From NCBI RefSeq assembly GCF_019100565.1, contig NZ_JAHRID010000008.1:124001-188000 (forward strand): 64,000 nucleotides of DNA. The letters are read 5' to 3'. A program made the translations under genes and the position numbers. The notes below the pieces were generated by a model. That model saw only the letters and a program-made list of their open reading frames with translations. It was not told the DNA's origin and made no database searches. This document shows positions 1 through 9,760 of the stretch, piece by piece. The DNA comes from Arsukibacterium indicum (lineage in GTDB: Bacteria > Pseudomonadota > Gammaproteobacteria > Enterobacterales > Alteromonadaceae). The number at the start of each line of letters is the position of its first letter. Within the stretch, counting starts at the first letter, position 1.

Positions 1-1049
1 AAACACCGTTTAAAACGGCGCTGCGCACCGTGCAGCAAATCGAAGATGTCGTGGTAATGATTGAAACTGACACCGGCCATATCGGCTATGGCGAAGCGCC
101 GGCCACCGCGGTAATTACCGGCGATATTCATGGTTCGATAATTGATGCGATTAAGAGCGTGCTTAAGCCAAAACTGGTAGGCCAGCAGATTGCCGATTTA
201 AACCATATTATTCGCCTTATTCAGGGCGCGATTATGAAAAACTACAGTGCCAAAGCCGCGGTGGAAATGGCAGTGTATGACTTATTTGCTCAGCTTTATC
301 AGGCTCCGCTTTATAAAATGCTGGGCGGTGGCGTACCAAAAATTACCACCGATATTACCATCAGTGTCGATTATATCGACAAGATGGTCGCTGACTCACT
401 AAGCGCGATAGACCGTGGTTTTGAAACCCTGAAAGTGAAAGTGGGCAAAGATATCGGCGTTGATATTGAACGGGTGAAAGCCATTTATGCAGCGGTAGCC
501 GGCAAAGCTTTGATCCGGCTGGATGCTAATCAGGGCTGGACAGCTAAAGAAGCGGTATATGCGCTACGTAAGCTGGAAGATGCCGGAGTGCGGCTGGAGT
601 TGGTAGAGCAACCGGTGAAGGCATACGATTTAGACGGTTTAAAATACATTACCGAGCGGGTGCATACCCCGGTTATGGCTGACGAAAGCAGCTTTGGCCC
701 GCGTGAGGTCATAGAACTGATTAAAATGCGGGCCGCCGACATTATTAATATTAAGCTAATGAAAACCGGCGGCATTGCCAATGCTATAAAAATTGCCGAT
801 ATTTGCTCGTTTTACGATATGCAGTGCATGATCGGTTGCATGCTGGAAGGCAGTATCAGCGTGGCGGCAGCAGTGCATGTTGCGGTAGCCAAGTCTGACG
901 TTATTACCAAAATTGATTTAGACGGCCCGTCTCTTTGCGCCTTTGACCCGGTTAGCAGCAGTGTTAGCTTTAATGATGCCGATATTACCATCGGCAATGC
1001 GCCGGGGCTTGGGATCACCGCTATAGACGGTTTAAAAATGCTGCCCTGA
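1..1049 (+). CDS. L-Ala-D/L-Glu (dipeptide) epimerase, 5' end outside the window
   Basis: An enolase-superfamily enzyme that interconverts L-Ala-D-Glu and L-Ala-L-Glu during use of murein peptides. The frame is open from the first base, and residues upstream of the GTG at 30 (TPFKTALRTVQQIEDVVVM) continue the family's N-terminal capping domain, so the true start lies before the window. Visible hallmarks of the superfamily are the catalytic KxK lysines (TLKVKVG), the metal ligands in RLDANQGW, VEQP and MADES, and the second catalytic lysine in NIKLMKTGG. It faces a convergent RpiR-type regulator 50 bp away. Together with the D-glutamate genes near 38-47 kb it points to handling of murein-derived D-Glu. 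The dipeptide-epimerase assignment is strong; exact dipeptide specificity is inferred. Confidence 0.88.
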   Translation, partial: TPFKTALRTVQQIEDVVVMIETDTGHIGYGEAPATAVITGDIHGSIIDAIKSVLKPKLVGQQIADLNHIIRLIQGAIMKNYSAKAAVEMAVYDLFAQLYQAPLYKMLGGGVPKITTDITISVDYIDKMVADSLSAIDRGFETLKVKVGKDIGVDIERVKAIYAAVAGKALIRLDANQGWTAKEAVYALRKLEDAGVRLELVEQPVKAYDLDGLKYITERVHTPVMADESSFGPREVIELIKMRAADIINIKLMKTGGIANAIKIADICSFYDMQCMIGCMLEGSISVAAAVHVAVAKSDVITKIDLDGPSLCAFDPVSSSVSFNDADITIGNAPGLGITAIDGLKMLP

Positions 1050-1099
1050 CTTATTAGTTTTAAGTGTTAAATGTTGAGTGTTAAGTTTGCTGATGCAAA

Positions 1100-1945
1100 T
1101 TAGGGTTTTTCCAGTAAGCCCATGAGTTCGGTGCTTTCAGTCAGCGCCAAATCGTTATTCTGCCACTGGCACAACTGCAAATACAGCATATGACACAGAT
1201 GCTGCTGGGCCAGCTGGGTTAACAGCGGATTTAACCGGATATCTTCTTCTGCACTTAAGGTAAACAGGGTAATGTCAGCGGCCAGGCTCTGGGCGTTGGT
1301 TTTGTAGCTGGTCAGCGAGATAATTTTCAGCTGGCGGCTTTTGGCATAGTGCTCCAGCTTTAGCAAATCACTGTTCTGGCCGGAATCGGATACCAGCAGC
1401 AAGACACTGGTGTCGGTTAAGCTACGGGCCAGTTGCAACGCTAACGCCGGATCGGCGTGATGCAAAGCCAGCTTACCCAGCTGCAGCAGCCTGAATTGCA
1501 TATCGGCCACCACTATTGCTGATTTAGCAAAGCCAGCCAGTAATATTTTGTCGGCACTTTGTAATAAGCGGGCTGCTTTTAGCAGAGTTTTTTCATCGTT
1601 AATGGTTAGTAAGGTTCGCAAATGCTGCTGCAAACTAAACTGCAACTGTTCGCCAATACCAATTAAGCTGCCGTCATCGCTATTCTTGTCGGCCTGATCC
1701 CGGTTCAGGGTGCTGGCGGTTACCACGGCTTCGTTGATCGCCAGCTTCAGATCAGGGTAACCCTTATAGCCAAGCTTCTGACAAAACTTCACCACACTCG
1801 ACTGACTGATGCCAACGGCATCCGCCAATTGCTGTGAGGAGTAATCACGCAGCATATGGGCATTGTCCAGAATAAACTCGGCCAGCTTGCGCTCAATAAC
1901 CGACATCTGGTCCAGCATGCCACGTATCTTCAGTAAACTCAGCAT
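1100..1945 (-). CDS. RpiR/MurR-family transcriptional regulator (HTH + SIS domain)
   Basis: An N-terminal RpiR-type helix-turn-helix (residues about 1-75, with the motif ADAVGISQSSVVKFCQKLG) is followed by a SIS sugar-phosphate binding domain (about 120-250, starting around KTLLKAARLLQSADKILLAG). The ATG at 1945 gives MLSLLKIRGM, which lines up with the start of E. coli MurR (MLYLTKIRN). The longer frame to 1978 would need a TTG start without a ribosome binding site. It converges on the dipeptide epimerase gene, so control of murein-sugar or murein-peptide use is plausible. Family members sense phosphosugars such as MurNAc-6-P; the ligand here is unknown. A 13-bp perfect palindrome lies 75 bp upstream of the start. 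Confidence 0.85.
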   Translation of the reverse strand: MLSLLKIRGMLDQMSVIERKLAEFILDNAHMLRDYSSQQLADAVGISQSSVVKFCQKLGYKGYPDLKLAINEAVVTASTLNRDQADKNSDDGSLIGIGEQLQFSLQQHLRTLLTINDEKTLLKAARLLQSADKILLAGFAKSAIVVADMQFRLLQLGKLALHHADPALALQLARSLTDTSVLLLVSDSGQNSDLLKLEHYAKSRQLKIISLTSYKTNAQSLAADITLFTLSAEEDIRLNPLLTQLAQQHLCHMLYLQLCQWQNNDLALTESTELMGLLEKP

Positions 1946-2020
1946 AGGCGGTGGTCTTAGGTTTAACCGGCGTGACAACCGGTGATAAAAAATTAGTTAT
2001 GCGGTATGTAAATTTATATT

Positions 2021-2033
2021 GAATAATTTATTC
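2021..2033. promoter_or_regulatory. Perfect palindrome GAATAATTTATTC, possible operator
   Basis: A 13-bp perfect dyad in the AT-rich region upstream of the RpiR-type gene. RpiR regulators bind dyads near their own promoters, so it is a candidate autoregulatory site, but the motif is short and AT-rich. The rest of the 1946-2201 region holds no gene that I can see. Confidence 0.3.
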
Positions 2034-2201
2034 GGCAATAGCAAGTTTTCTGCTGAAAAAGCCGGCAAAGGCAAATTAATTTGCTGCTGATCAGGATATA
2101 AACATTTTGGCCCGCGCCACTTTTCCCCACCAAAATCATCAACTTTAGCCGAGCGCCCGAATTTACTGGATCTTAATCGATCAGCAGACGCGGTTTTTAC
2201 C

Positions 2202-2231
2202 TTGACATTGGTTAAAGCAGAGCCCTAAACT
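2202..2231 (+). promoter_or_regulatory. Sigma70-type promoter of the division and cell-wall cluster
   Basis: A consensus -35 TTGACA (2202-2207) and a -10 TAAACT (2226-2231) are separated by 18 bp. Transcription would start near 2238, directly before the MraZ boxes and about 100 bp upstream of mraZ. This matches the arrangement of the E. coli mra promoter. Confidence 0.75.
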
Positions 2232-2240
2232 GTATCGTTG

Positions 2241-2275
2241 TGGGGATTTGTGGGTAATTGTGGATCATATTGGAA
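2241..2275 (+). promoter_or_regulatory. MraZ operator: four TGG boxes at 10-bp spacing
   Basis: TGGGG (2241), TGGGT (2251), TGGAT (2261) and TGGAA (2271) begin exactly 10 bp apart. MraZ is known to bind direct TGGGN repeats with 5-nt spacers just after the mra start site and to repress its own operon. The first two match the motif fully; the third and fourth are degenerate (TGGA). Confidence 0.8.
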
Positions 2276-2341
2276 TTTTCCGATCGATTCAGGCGGGCGC
2301 TGCGCTAAAAATCGCAGCCCGGTTAACCAGGCAGATAAGTT

Positions 2342-2806
2342 ATGTTTCGTGGCTCGTTTACACTGACAATGGATGACAAGGGACGGTTGGCGCTACCTGC
2401 GCGTTACCGCGAGTTCCTGCTGTCTGAAAACCAGGGCCACTTGATCTGCACCATCGACTTGCATGACCCGTGCTTATTATTGTACCCGCTGGCTGAGTGG
2501 GAAGAAATAGAAGAAAAACTGAAGTCGTTGTCGAGCCTGAACCCGCAGGAACGTCGCCTGCAACGCTTGCTGCTGGGTAATGCAACGGATTGCGACATGG
2601 ATAAAAATGGCCGTATTTTAGTGCCGGCGCCGTTGCGTCAGCATGCAGGCCTTACAAAAAATATCCGGCTGGTAGGCCAGCTGAATAAATTTGAAATATG
2701 GGACGAAGCCGCCTGGCATGAGCGTTTAACCGCTGATATTGAACTAGAACAGGCCCAGGCAGGCAGCGTTGAATTATCTGAAAGATTACAGGACTTTGTA
2801 CTGTAA
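2342..2806 (+). CDS. mraZ: Transcriptional regulator MraZ
   Basis: First gene of the cluster, 154 residues. MraZ is a ring-forming DNA-binding protein that represses the mra operon. Both internal AbrB-like repeats are visible through their DxxGR cores, [14 protein letters not shown] near residue 11 and [14 protein letters not shown] near residue 85. Length and position agree with the family. The TGG boxes upstream are its predicted operator. The stop codon at 2804-2806 is followed immediately by the ATG of rsmH, indicating translational coupling. Confidence 0.97.
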   Translation: MFRGSFTLTMDDKGRLALPARYREFLLSENQGHLICTIDLHDPCLLLYPLAEWEEIEEKLKSLSSLNPQERRLQRLLLGNATDCDMDKNGRILVPAPLRQHAGLTKNIRLVGQLNKFEIWDEAAWHERLTADIELEQAQAGSVELSERLQDFVL

Positions 2807-3766
2807 ATGACTAGCCACGCTCATATCTCTGTCCTGCTGCACGAAGCACTTGACGGACTAGCAATTAAAGCCGACGGGGTATACCTGGACGGTACCTTTG
2901 GGCGTGGCGGCCATAGCAGGGAAATACTTAAACACCTTGGCCCTGACGGCCGCTTATTCGCCATAGATCGCGATCCCGCCGCCATTGCTGCTGCAGCCCC
3001 ACTGCAAGCTGATGCGCGTTTTCATATCACCCATACCCCCTTTGCCGCCCTGGCATCCGTGGCTGAGCAACATCAGCTCAGTGGCAAATTAGATGGCATT
3101 TTGCTGGATTTAGGTGTGTCGTCCCCACAACTGGACGACGCTGAACGTGGTTTCAGCTTTATGCGTGACGGCCCGCTGGATATGCGAATGGACCCCGGCA
3201 GTGGTATGTCGGCTGCGCAGTGGCTGGCCAGCGCCGATGTTGAAGACATCAGCTTTGTGCTGCGGGAGTACGGTGAAGAGCGCTTTGCCTGGCGTATTGC
3301 CCAGGCCATCGTGGCAGCCAGGACAGAAACGCCTTTTACCCGCACCGCCCAGCTGGCGAAGCTGATCAGCGATGCGGTACCCAACAGCCAGAAAGAAAAG
3401 AAGCACCCTGCAACCCGAAGCTTTCAGGCGATCCGGATTTACGTTAACAGTGAACTGGAACAGGTGAATCAGGCGCTGCATGCTGCCATGGCTGTGCTTA
3501 AGCCTGGTGGCCGGCTGGTGGTTATCAGCTTTCATTCGCTGGAAGACCGGCTGGTTAAACAGTTTATGCGCCGTTACTCCAAAGGCGAACCGGTACCGCG
3601 TGGTATGCCATTAACTGATGCCCAGTTAAACAAAGCCATTCCGCTGAAACTGGTTGGCAAGGCTATTATGCCTTCAGACGCTGAACTTGCTGCCAATCCG
3701 CGGGCACGAAGCGCCGTGCTGAGAATTGCCGAGAAGCAGCATTTAAGCGGGGGGCAGCGGCTATGA
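2807..3766 (+). CDS. rsmH: 16S rRNA (cytosine1402-N4)-methyltransferase RsmH (MraW)
   Basis: A SAM-dependent enzyme that methylates N4 of C1402 in the ribosomal P-site decoding region. The SAM-binding motif [10 protein letters not shown] sits near residue 29, with [11 protein letters not shown] near 101 and [11 protein letters not shown] near 243, all characteristic of the family. It is 319 residues, a typical length. It directly abuts mraZ and overlaps ftsL by 4 bases. Its place in the cluster is conserved across bacteria, although its role is ribosomal. Confidence 0.97.
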   Translation: MTSHAHISVLLHEALDGLAIKADGVYLDGTFGRGGHSREILKHLGPDGRLFAIDRDPAAIAAAAPLQADARFHITHTPFAALASVAEQHQLSGKLDGILLDLGVSSPQLDDAERGFSFMRDGPLDMRMDPGSGMSAAQWLASADVEDISFVLREYGEERFAWRIAQAIVAARTETPFTRTAQLAKLISDAVPNSQKEKKHPATRSFQAIRIYVNSELEQVNQALHAAMAVLKPGGRLVVISFHSLEDRLVKQFMRRYSKGEPVPRGMPLTDAQLNKAIPLKLVGKAIMPSDAELAANPRARSAVLRIAEKQHLSGGQRL

Positions 3767-4071
3767 GCCAGATCCAGCTCGAACGGCTAATCAGTCAGGA
3801 CTGGCGCCAGCATAAGCTGGCCAGTGTGCTGCTGCTGGCTTGTATTGCTTCAGCCCTGGCGGTCGTGTATCTGGCCCACTTAAACCGGCAGTTAACCATT
3901 GCCCAGGATACCTATTATCAGCAGCGCGACCAGCTGGATACTCAGTGGCGTAATTTACTGCTGGAGCAACGTTCTCTGGCGGAGCACAGCCGGGTGGAGG
4001 ATATCGCCAGAAGGCGCTTAAATATGCAGCGGCCCAGCGGCGAGCGCGACATTATGGTGAGGTCACAATGA
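3763..4071 (+). CDS. ftsL: Cell division protein FtsL
   Basis: A small bitopic divisome protein that forms the FtsQLB complex and activates FtsWI. The 102 residues comprise a short cytoplasmic tail, one membrane segment (about 20-40, [20 protein letters not shown]) and a periplasmic helical coiled coil (about 41-95). Sequence conservation of FtsL is low, so the call rests on topology, size and its invariant position between rsmH and ftsI. Four-base overlaps join it to both neighbours. Confidence 0.93.
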   Translation: MSQIQLERLISQDWRQHKLASVLLLACIASALAVVYLAHLNRQLTIAQDTYYQQRDQLDTQWRNLLLEQRSLAEHSRVEDIARRRLNMQRPSGERDIMVRSQ

Positions 4072-5819
4072 CGGCTAAACCACGTAAAAGCCAGGCCAAA
4101 GCCCGCCAGTATCCGTCAGTGATCAGCTGGCGTTTCGCCTTTGTAATGGTAATGCTGACATCAGTATTTGTGGCCTTGCTGGCCCGGGCTGCCTGGTTGC
4201 AGGTGGTGGAGCCGGATATGCTGGTAACTCAGGGCGATCGCCGCAGTTTACGGGTTGAAGCAGACACCGTAATGCGTGGCATGGTGTTTGACCGCCATGG
4301 TGAAGCGTTGGCGGTCAGCGTTCCGGTTGAAGCGATCTGGGCCGATCCGAAAATTGTCATTGAACGCAATGCCCCTGCGGATGAACGGCGCTGGCATGCC
4401 CTTGCCGATATTATGCAAATGACCCCACAGCAATTACTTAGCCGGGTGGGTGACGATCCGAAACGACGCTTTGTTTATCTGCAACGTCAGGTTAATCCGG
4501 CCGTGGTCGATTATGTTAAAAAACTGAAAGTACCGGGCATCTATTTCCGGCAGGAATCGAAACGCTATTATCCGGCCGGCGAAGTCACCGCGCAGTTAAT
4601 CGGCTTTACCAATGTTGATGATGTTGGGGTAGAGGGTATTGAAAAACGCTTTAACGACTTACTGACCGGCACTGCCGGGCGCAAAGTGTTTCGTAAAGAT
4701 GCCAAAGGCCGTGAAATAGAAGTGCTGGAGCGCCAGGACGCCACGGCGCCGGCTAATCTGCAACTGAGTATTGATCAGCGCATTCAGACGGTAGCCTACC
4801 GGGAACTGAAAAAAGCGGTGCTGTCGCATGGTGCAACCTCCGGCTCAGCGGTGGTGGTCGATGTTGCCAGCGGCGAAATTCTGGCGATGGTTAACAGCCC
4901 GTCTTTTAACCCGAATAACCGGCGTAACACTCCGGTACACCGCTTTCGCAATCGCGCTATTACCGATACCTTTGAGCCAGGTTCGACCATGAAACCACTG
5001 GCCGTGCTCAGTGCCCTGGAATTTGGCAGCGCCACCCTTGATACCGTGGTAGATACCAGCCCGGGTACCATGCGCATTGGCGGCAGCTGGGTACGCGATC
5101 CGAATAATTACAAAAAGCTGGATTTAACCGGCATTATTCAGAAATCCAGCAACATGGGCGTGGCCAAGCTGGTATTGGATATGCCGCATCAGCACGTGGT
5201 GGCGTTATATAACAATATGGGGCTTGGTGAAGAAACCGGGCTGGGTCTGGCAGGCGAAAGCAGCGGCATTTTCAGTTACCGCCAGCGCTGGTCAGATTTT
5301 GAGCGAGCAACCTTCTCCTATGGTTACGGCTTATCTGTTACTGCAGTGCAACTGGCCCGGGCCTACGCCACCATGGCAAATGGCGGTATCAACCGGCCAC
5401 TTAGTATTATTAAAAATAACGAACCAGAGCCCGGCCAGCGGGTCCTGGCGCAAACGCATGCCCTGGCCATGCTGGAAATGATGGAAGCAAACATTGGCCC
5501 CGGTGGTACGGCTACCCGGGCGCAGGTACAGGGATACCGGGTTGGTGGAAAAACAGGTACTGCCCGTAAAGCGGTGGCTGGCGGTTATGGTGACGACTAT
5601 ATTGCATCGTTTGCCGGAGTTGGCCCTGTGTCAAACCCACGCATTGTTACGGTAGTGGTAATTAATGAACCGGCAGGTGATTTTTATCATGGTGGCGAAA
5701 TTGCAGCGCCAGTGTTTGCCAGCATTATGGGCGCCAGCCTGCAACTGTTAAATGTCACGCCAGACGCCGATACCGGCCCGGCGCTGATCAGCCGGGCAGG
5801 AGGCAACAATGGCAACTAA
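4068..5819 (+). CDS. ftsI: Peptidoglycan D,D-transpeptidase FtsI (PBP3)
   Basis: A class B penicillin-binding protein that crosslinks septal peptidoglycan with FtsW. It has an N-terminal anchor (about residues 19-40), a PBP dimerisation domain and a C-terminal transpeptidase domain. The active-site motifs are present: SxxK as STMK with the nucleophile near residue 306, SxN as SSN in KSSNMG, and KTG near residue 495 in GGKTGTARK. At 583 residues it is full length. It overlaps ftsL by 4 bases and murE by 11 bases. Confidence 0.97.
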   Translation: MTAKPRKSQAKARQYPSVISWRFAFVMVMLTSVFVALLARAAWLQVVEPDMLVTQGDRRSLRVEADTVMRGMVFDRHGEALAVSVPVEAIWADPKIVIERNAPADERRWHALADIMQMTPQQLLSRVGDDPKRRFVYLQRQVNPAVVDYVKKLKVPGIYFRQESKRYYPAGEVTAQLIGFTNVDDVGVEGIEKRFNDLLTGTAGRKVFRKDAKGREIEVLERQDATAPANLQLSIDQRIQTVAYRELKKAVLSHGATSGSAVVVDVASGEILAMVNSPSFNPNNRRNTPVHRFRNRAITDTFEPGSTMKPLAVLSALEFGSATLDTVVDTSPGTMRIGGSWVRDPNNYKKLDLTGIIQKSSNMGVAKLVLDMPHQHVVALYNNMGLGEETGLGLAGESSGIFSYRQRWSDFERATFSYGYGLSVTAVQLARAYATMANGGINRPLSIIKNNEPEPGQRVLAQTHALAMLEMMEANIGPGGTATRAQVQGYRVGGKTGTARKAVAGGYGDDYIASFAGVGPVSNPRIVTVVVINEPAGDFYHGGEIAAPVFASIMGASLQLLNVTPDADTGPALISRAGGNNGN

Positions 5820-7284
5820 CCAGCTCCATTTATGGTTGCCTGAAGAGGCAGCAAAACTTGCAGACCGGCCACTGCAGCATTTACAACTGGACAGTCGCCG
5901 GGTAGCAGCAGGTGATGTGTTTGTTGCCCTGCCAGGTACCCGTGAACATGGTAATAAGTATATAACACAGGCGTTGGCTCAGAGTGCGGCGCTGGTACTG
6001 ACCGATAGTGACTATGCTCAGCAACAACCGCTGGACCACGAAAAAATACTGGTACTGGCCGATTTGGTTGAGCAAATGCCTCTGCTGGCGGCGCGTTTTT
6101 ATCAGCAGCCGCAACAGCATTTGCAGCTCATTGGCATTACTGGTACCAACGGTAAATCCAGTTCCTGTTGTTTTATTAATCAGCTGGCTGAGCAATGTGA
6201 TACGCCGGCGGCGGTAATCGGTACTTTGGGTTATGGCCACTGGCGACAACTGACGCCATTGCAGAATACCACTCCGCATTACATTGAAATACAAAGCATT
6301 CTGGCAGAATTTGCTGCCAATAAGCGTCAGCTGGTAGCAATGGAAGTGTCGTCGCATGCGCTGGCACAGCAGCGGGTCGCCGGTATTCAGTTTCAGGTGG
6401 CAGTATTTACCAACTTAAGCCGGGATCACCTCGATTACCATGGCAGTATGGCAGAGTATGGCCAGGCGAAAAGCTTGCTGTTCCAACCTGAAATGAGCCG
6501 TTGTGCGGTGCTCAATGTGTCTGATCCGCTTGGCAAGGCATTGGCCAGTCGCAATGACATTCCGGTGTGGGCCTATGGCAAAGCAGAAGATTGCCAGGGC
6601 TTTAGCCGTTTTCTGGGCTATCACCAGCTCACCGCGACCGAGCAAGGCTTTCAATGCTTGTTAAGCAGTCAGGCGGGAGAGCATAAACTGAATTTACCGC
6701 TACTGGGCGAATTTAATATTCAGAACAGTCTGGCAGCCATCAGCAGTTTACTGGCGCTTGGCTATGACTTAACTGAATTACTGCATGCTGCCAGCAGCCT
6801 GCAACCACTTGCCGGCCGGATGGAGCAGTTCGTGTTCAGCCATGGGGTTACCGTGGTTGTTGATTATGCTCATACCCCTGACGCTCTGCAGCAGGCGCTA
6901 CAGGCGCTGCGGCGGCACTGTGGCGGCCGGTTATGGTGTGTGTTTGGCTGCGGTGGTGATCGCGACAAAGGCAAACGGCCATTAATGGGCCAGCAGGCCC
7001 AGCAGCTGGCTGATCACTGCATTGTTACCTCAGATAATCCGCGCAGCGAAGACCCCATGCAGATTTGTCAGGACATCGCCGCAGGCATGCAGGACACCGA
7101 CAATTACCGGATTGAGCCAAACCGGCAGCTGGCTATCAAGCTGGCTCTGGTCAGTGCCCAGCAGGGTGATGTGATCCTGCTGGCTGGCAAAGGCCATGAA
7201 ACAACTCAGATTATCGGGCACGAACACCACCACTATGATGAGCGTGCTTACGTACGGCAACTTATGTCGGAGATGGCATTATGA
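5809..7284 (+). CDS. murE: UDP-MurNAc-L-Ala-D-Glu:meso-DAP ligase MurE
   Basis: Cytoplasmic Mur ligase adding the third residue of the stem peptide. The ATP-binding P-loop GITGTNGKSS lies near residue 109 and the substrate motif DNPR (SDNPRSEDP) near residue 407. DNPR is the signature for meso-diaminopimelate rather than lysine, which fits a Gram-negative wall. It is 491 residues with the usual three Mur-ligase domains. The first 11 bases overlap ftsI, and the stop overlaps the murF start by 4 bases. Confidence 0.97.
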   Translation: MATNQLHLWLPEEAAKLADRPLQHLQLDSRRVAAGDVFVALPGTREHGNKYITQALAQSAALVLTDSDYAQQQPLDHEKILVLADLVEQMPLLAARFYQQPQQHLQLIGITGTNGKSSSCCFINQLAEQCDTPAAVIGTLGYGHWRQLTPLQNTTPHYIEIQSILAEFAANKRQLVAMEVSSHALAQQRVAGIQFQVAVFTNLSRDHLDYHGSMAEYGQAKSLLFQPEMSRCAVLNVSDPLGKALASRNDIPVWAYGKAEDCQGFSRFLGYHQLTATEQGFQCLLSSQAGEHKLNLPLLGEFNIQNSLAAISSLLALGYDLTELLHAASSLQPLAGRMEQFVFSHGVTVVVDYAHTPDALQQALQALRRHCGGRLWCVFGCGGDRDKGKRPLMGQQAQQLADHCIVTSDNPRSEDPMQICQDIAAGMQDTDNYRIEPNRQLAIKLALVSAQQGDVILLAGKGHETTQIIGHEHHHYDERAYVRQLMSEMAL

Positions 7285-8681
7285 TAACGCTAAGCTGTGC
7301 AGAAATAGCCTCCCTGTTGAACGGGCAGTTAATTGGCGACAATCACTCAGTCAGCGATGTTAGCACCGATAGCCGAACGATAAGCGCAGGAGCGCTTTTC
7401 ATTGCCTTAAAGGGCCCGAATTTTGATGGCAGCCGCTTTGTTGCCGACGTAATGGCAAAGGGGGCAGCGGCAATAGTGGTCGACCGGCCACTGGATTGCG
7501 ATATCAGCCAGATAGTCGTGGCCGATACCCGGGTAGCCCTTGGCCAGTTGGGAGCGGCTGTTAAAGCCCGCTTGCAGCCAAAAACGATTGCAGTAACCGG
7601 TAGTGCCGGTAAAACCACCGTTAAAGAAATGCTGGCCGCCATTTTGTGCCGCTGCGGTCAGGTGCTGGCCACTCAGGGCAATTTTAATAACGATATTGGT
7701 GTGCCACTTACCTTGTTACGTTTAACGGCAGAACACCAGTTTGCAGTGATGGAGCTTGGGGCCAATCATGCCGGCGAAATTGCCTATACTACGTCGCTGG
7801 TAAAACCTGACGTTGCCATTATTACCAATGCTGCAGCTTCGCATCTGGAAGGCTTTGGTGATACCTACGGCGTGGCCCGGGCGAAAGGCGAAATTTTTTC
7901 TGGCGTGGCCGACAGCGGCATTGCCATTATGCAGCACGACAGTGAGTTTACCGACTACTGGCGCAACCGTTGTAAGCGTTTAAAAATAATCAGTTTTGAA
8001 AGTGATTTTAAAAATGATAGCCGCGAGGCCAGCAGCGCTGACATCCGGGCAGAGCGCATTACCCTCAATAGTCAGGGTTGTGCCCGCTTTACTCTGGTTT
8101 ATCAGAACGAGCAGGTGCTGGTGCAGCTTAGCTTGCCCGGTAAGCATAACGTGGCCAATGCCCTGGCGGCAGCTGCTGCAGCAATAGCCGTAGGGGCCAA
8201 CCTTAGCGATGTGCAGCTGGGGCTGGCGCAAATGGCCGGGGTAAAAGGTCGCACCAATATTATTGAGCTCAACAAAAATATTAAGCTGATTGACGACAGT
8301 TACAACGCCAATGTTGAGTCGGTAAAAGCAGCAATTGATTTACTGGCCAGTTATCAGGGCTATCGGGTGCTGCTGCTCGGTGACATGGCTGAGCTGGGCG
8401 CGAACGCCCGTTTGTACCACGAAGAAATAGGTTTATACGCCAAAGAAGCCGGTATTAATCTGTTATTCACCCTGGGTGTGTTATCACAGAGCGCCAGTGA
8501 CTTGTTCAACGGACAAGGTTCACATTTCAGCTCGCGGCAGTCGATGTTAGACCGGCTGTTACCGCTTATTACAACCCAGCAGAATGTCACCCTACTCGTT
8601 AAGGGCTCTCGTAGTGCGAAAATGGAGTTAGTTGTGCAGGACTTGCTAGAACGATGTCAGCAGGAGAGTAGCCCATGCTAG
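7281..8681 (+). CDS. murF: UDP-MurNAc-tripeptide:D-Ala-D-Ala ligase MurF
   Basis: Cytoplasmic Mur ligase that completes UDP-MurNAc-pentapeptide by adding D-Ala-D-Ala, which is made by DdlB from the same cluster. The P-loop [11 protein letters not shown] is near residue 107, followed by the conserved [13 protein letters not shown]. It has 466 residues and the standard three-domain form. It overlaps murE by 4 bases and mraY by 7 bases. Confidence 0.97.
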   Translation: MITLSCAEIASLLNGQLIGDNHSVSDVSTDSRTISAGALFIALKGPNFDGSRFVADVMAKGAAAIVVDRPLDCDISQIVVADTRVALGQLGAAVKARLQPKTIAVTGSAGKTTVKEMLAAILCRCGQVLATQGNFNNDIGVPLTLLRLTAEHQFAVMELGANHAGEIAYTTSLVKPDVAIITNAAASHLEGFGDTYGVARAKGEIFSGVADSGIAIMQHDSEFTDYWRNRCKRLKIISFESDFKNDSREASSADIRAERITLNSQGCARFTLVYQNEQVLVQLSLPGKHNVANALAAAAAAIAVGANLSDVQLGLAQMAGVKGRTNIIELNKNIKLIDDSYNANVESVKAAIDLLASYQGYRVLLLGDMAELGANARLYHEEIGLYAKEAGINLLFTLGVLSQSASDLFNGQGSHFSSRQSMLDRLLPLITTQQNVTLLVKGSRSAKMELVVQDLLERCQQESSPC

Positions 8682-9757
8682 TGTGGTTAGCCGAATATTT
8701 AACCCAGTACATCAGCTTTTTTAATGTGTTCAGCTATCTGACCTTCAGGTCGATACTCGGCGTGTTAACGTCGTTATTTCTAAGCTTATACTTCGGGCCT
8801 ATTCTGATCGCCCGTTTGCAGAAAATGCAGATTGGCCAGGTAGTGCGAGGTGATGGCCCGGAAAGTCATTTTTCTAAAAAAGGCACACCTACCATGGGTG
8901 GCCTGCTGATATTAGGCTCTATTCTGGTCAGTACCCTGTTGTGGGCCAATTTAAGCAACAAATATGTCTGGGTGGTGCTGTTTGTACTGGTCAGTTTCGG
9001 TGCTATCGGCTTTATAGATGATTACCGCAAAGTCATCCGCAAAGATTCAAAAGGCCTGATTGCCCGCTGGAAGTATTTCTGGCAGTCGGTTTTTGCCATT
9101 GTTACCGCGCTATTTTTATATATGACCGCTGAGCGCCCGGCCGAAACCGCGTTGCTGGTGCCTTTCTTAAAAGATGTGATGCCACAGCTTGGCTTGTTAT
9201 TTCTGGCACTGAGTTACTTTGTCATAGTCGGCACCAGTAATGCCGTAAACCTGACAGATGGTCTGGATGGCCTGGCGATTGTGCCAACCATTATGGTAGC
9301 CGGTGCTTTTGCCATTATTGCCTACGCCAGCGGCAACGTGAATTTTGCCGGCTATCTGAATATTCCTTATCTGCCTTATGCCAGTGAACTGGTGGTGTTG
9401 TGCGCCGCAATGATAGGCGCAGGCCTTGGCTTTCTGTGGTTTAACACTTATCCGGCTCAGGTTTTTATGGGCGATGTCGGCTCCCTGGCGCTGGGTGCGG
9501 TGCTGGGTGTAATCGCTATTTTAGTCCGCCAGGAAATTGTGCTGTTTATTATGGGCGGCATTTTTGTGATGGAAACGGTATCGGTCATTCTGCAGGTGGG
9601 CTCTTATAAATTACGGGGCCAACGTATTTTCCGGATGGCACCTATTCATCATCATTACGAATTAAAAGGCTGGCCGGAGCCGCGGGTTATCGTCCGCTTC
9701 TGGATTTTATCAATCATTTTTGTACTGGTGGGTCTGGCGACCCTGAAACTGAGATAA
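8675..9757 (+). CDS. mraY: Phospho-MurNAc-pentapeptide transferase MraY (lipid I synthase)
   Basis: Integral membrane enzyme that moves phospho-MurNAc-pentapeptide onto undecaprenyl phosphate. It has about ten hydrophobic segments in 360 residues. Family motifs are clear: FIDDYRKV with its aspartates near residue 115, [13 protein letters not shown] near 190, [11 protein letters not shown] near 265, and the histidine-rich [16 protein letters not shown] near 320. It overlaps murF and is 3 bp from murD. Confidence 0.97.
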   Translation: MLVWLAEYLTQYISFFNVFSYLTFRSILGVLTSLFLSLYFGPILIARLQKMQIGQVVRGDGPESHFSKKGTPTMGGLLILGSILVSTLLWANLSNKYVWVVLFVLVSFGAIGFIDDYRKVIRKDSKGLIARWKYFWQSVFAIVTALFLYMTAERPAETALLVPFLKDVMPQLGLLFLALSYFVIVGTSNAVNLTDGLDGLAIVPTIMVAGAFAIIAYASGNVNFAGYLNIPYLPYASELVVLCAAMIGAGLGFLWFNTYPAQVFMGDVGSLALGAVLGVIAILVRQEIVLFIMGGIFVMETVSVILQVGSYKLRGQRIFRMAPIHHHYELKGWPEPRVIVRFWILSIIFVLVGLATLKLR

Positions 9758-9760
9758 CTG

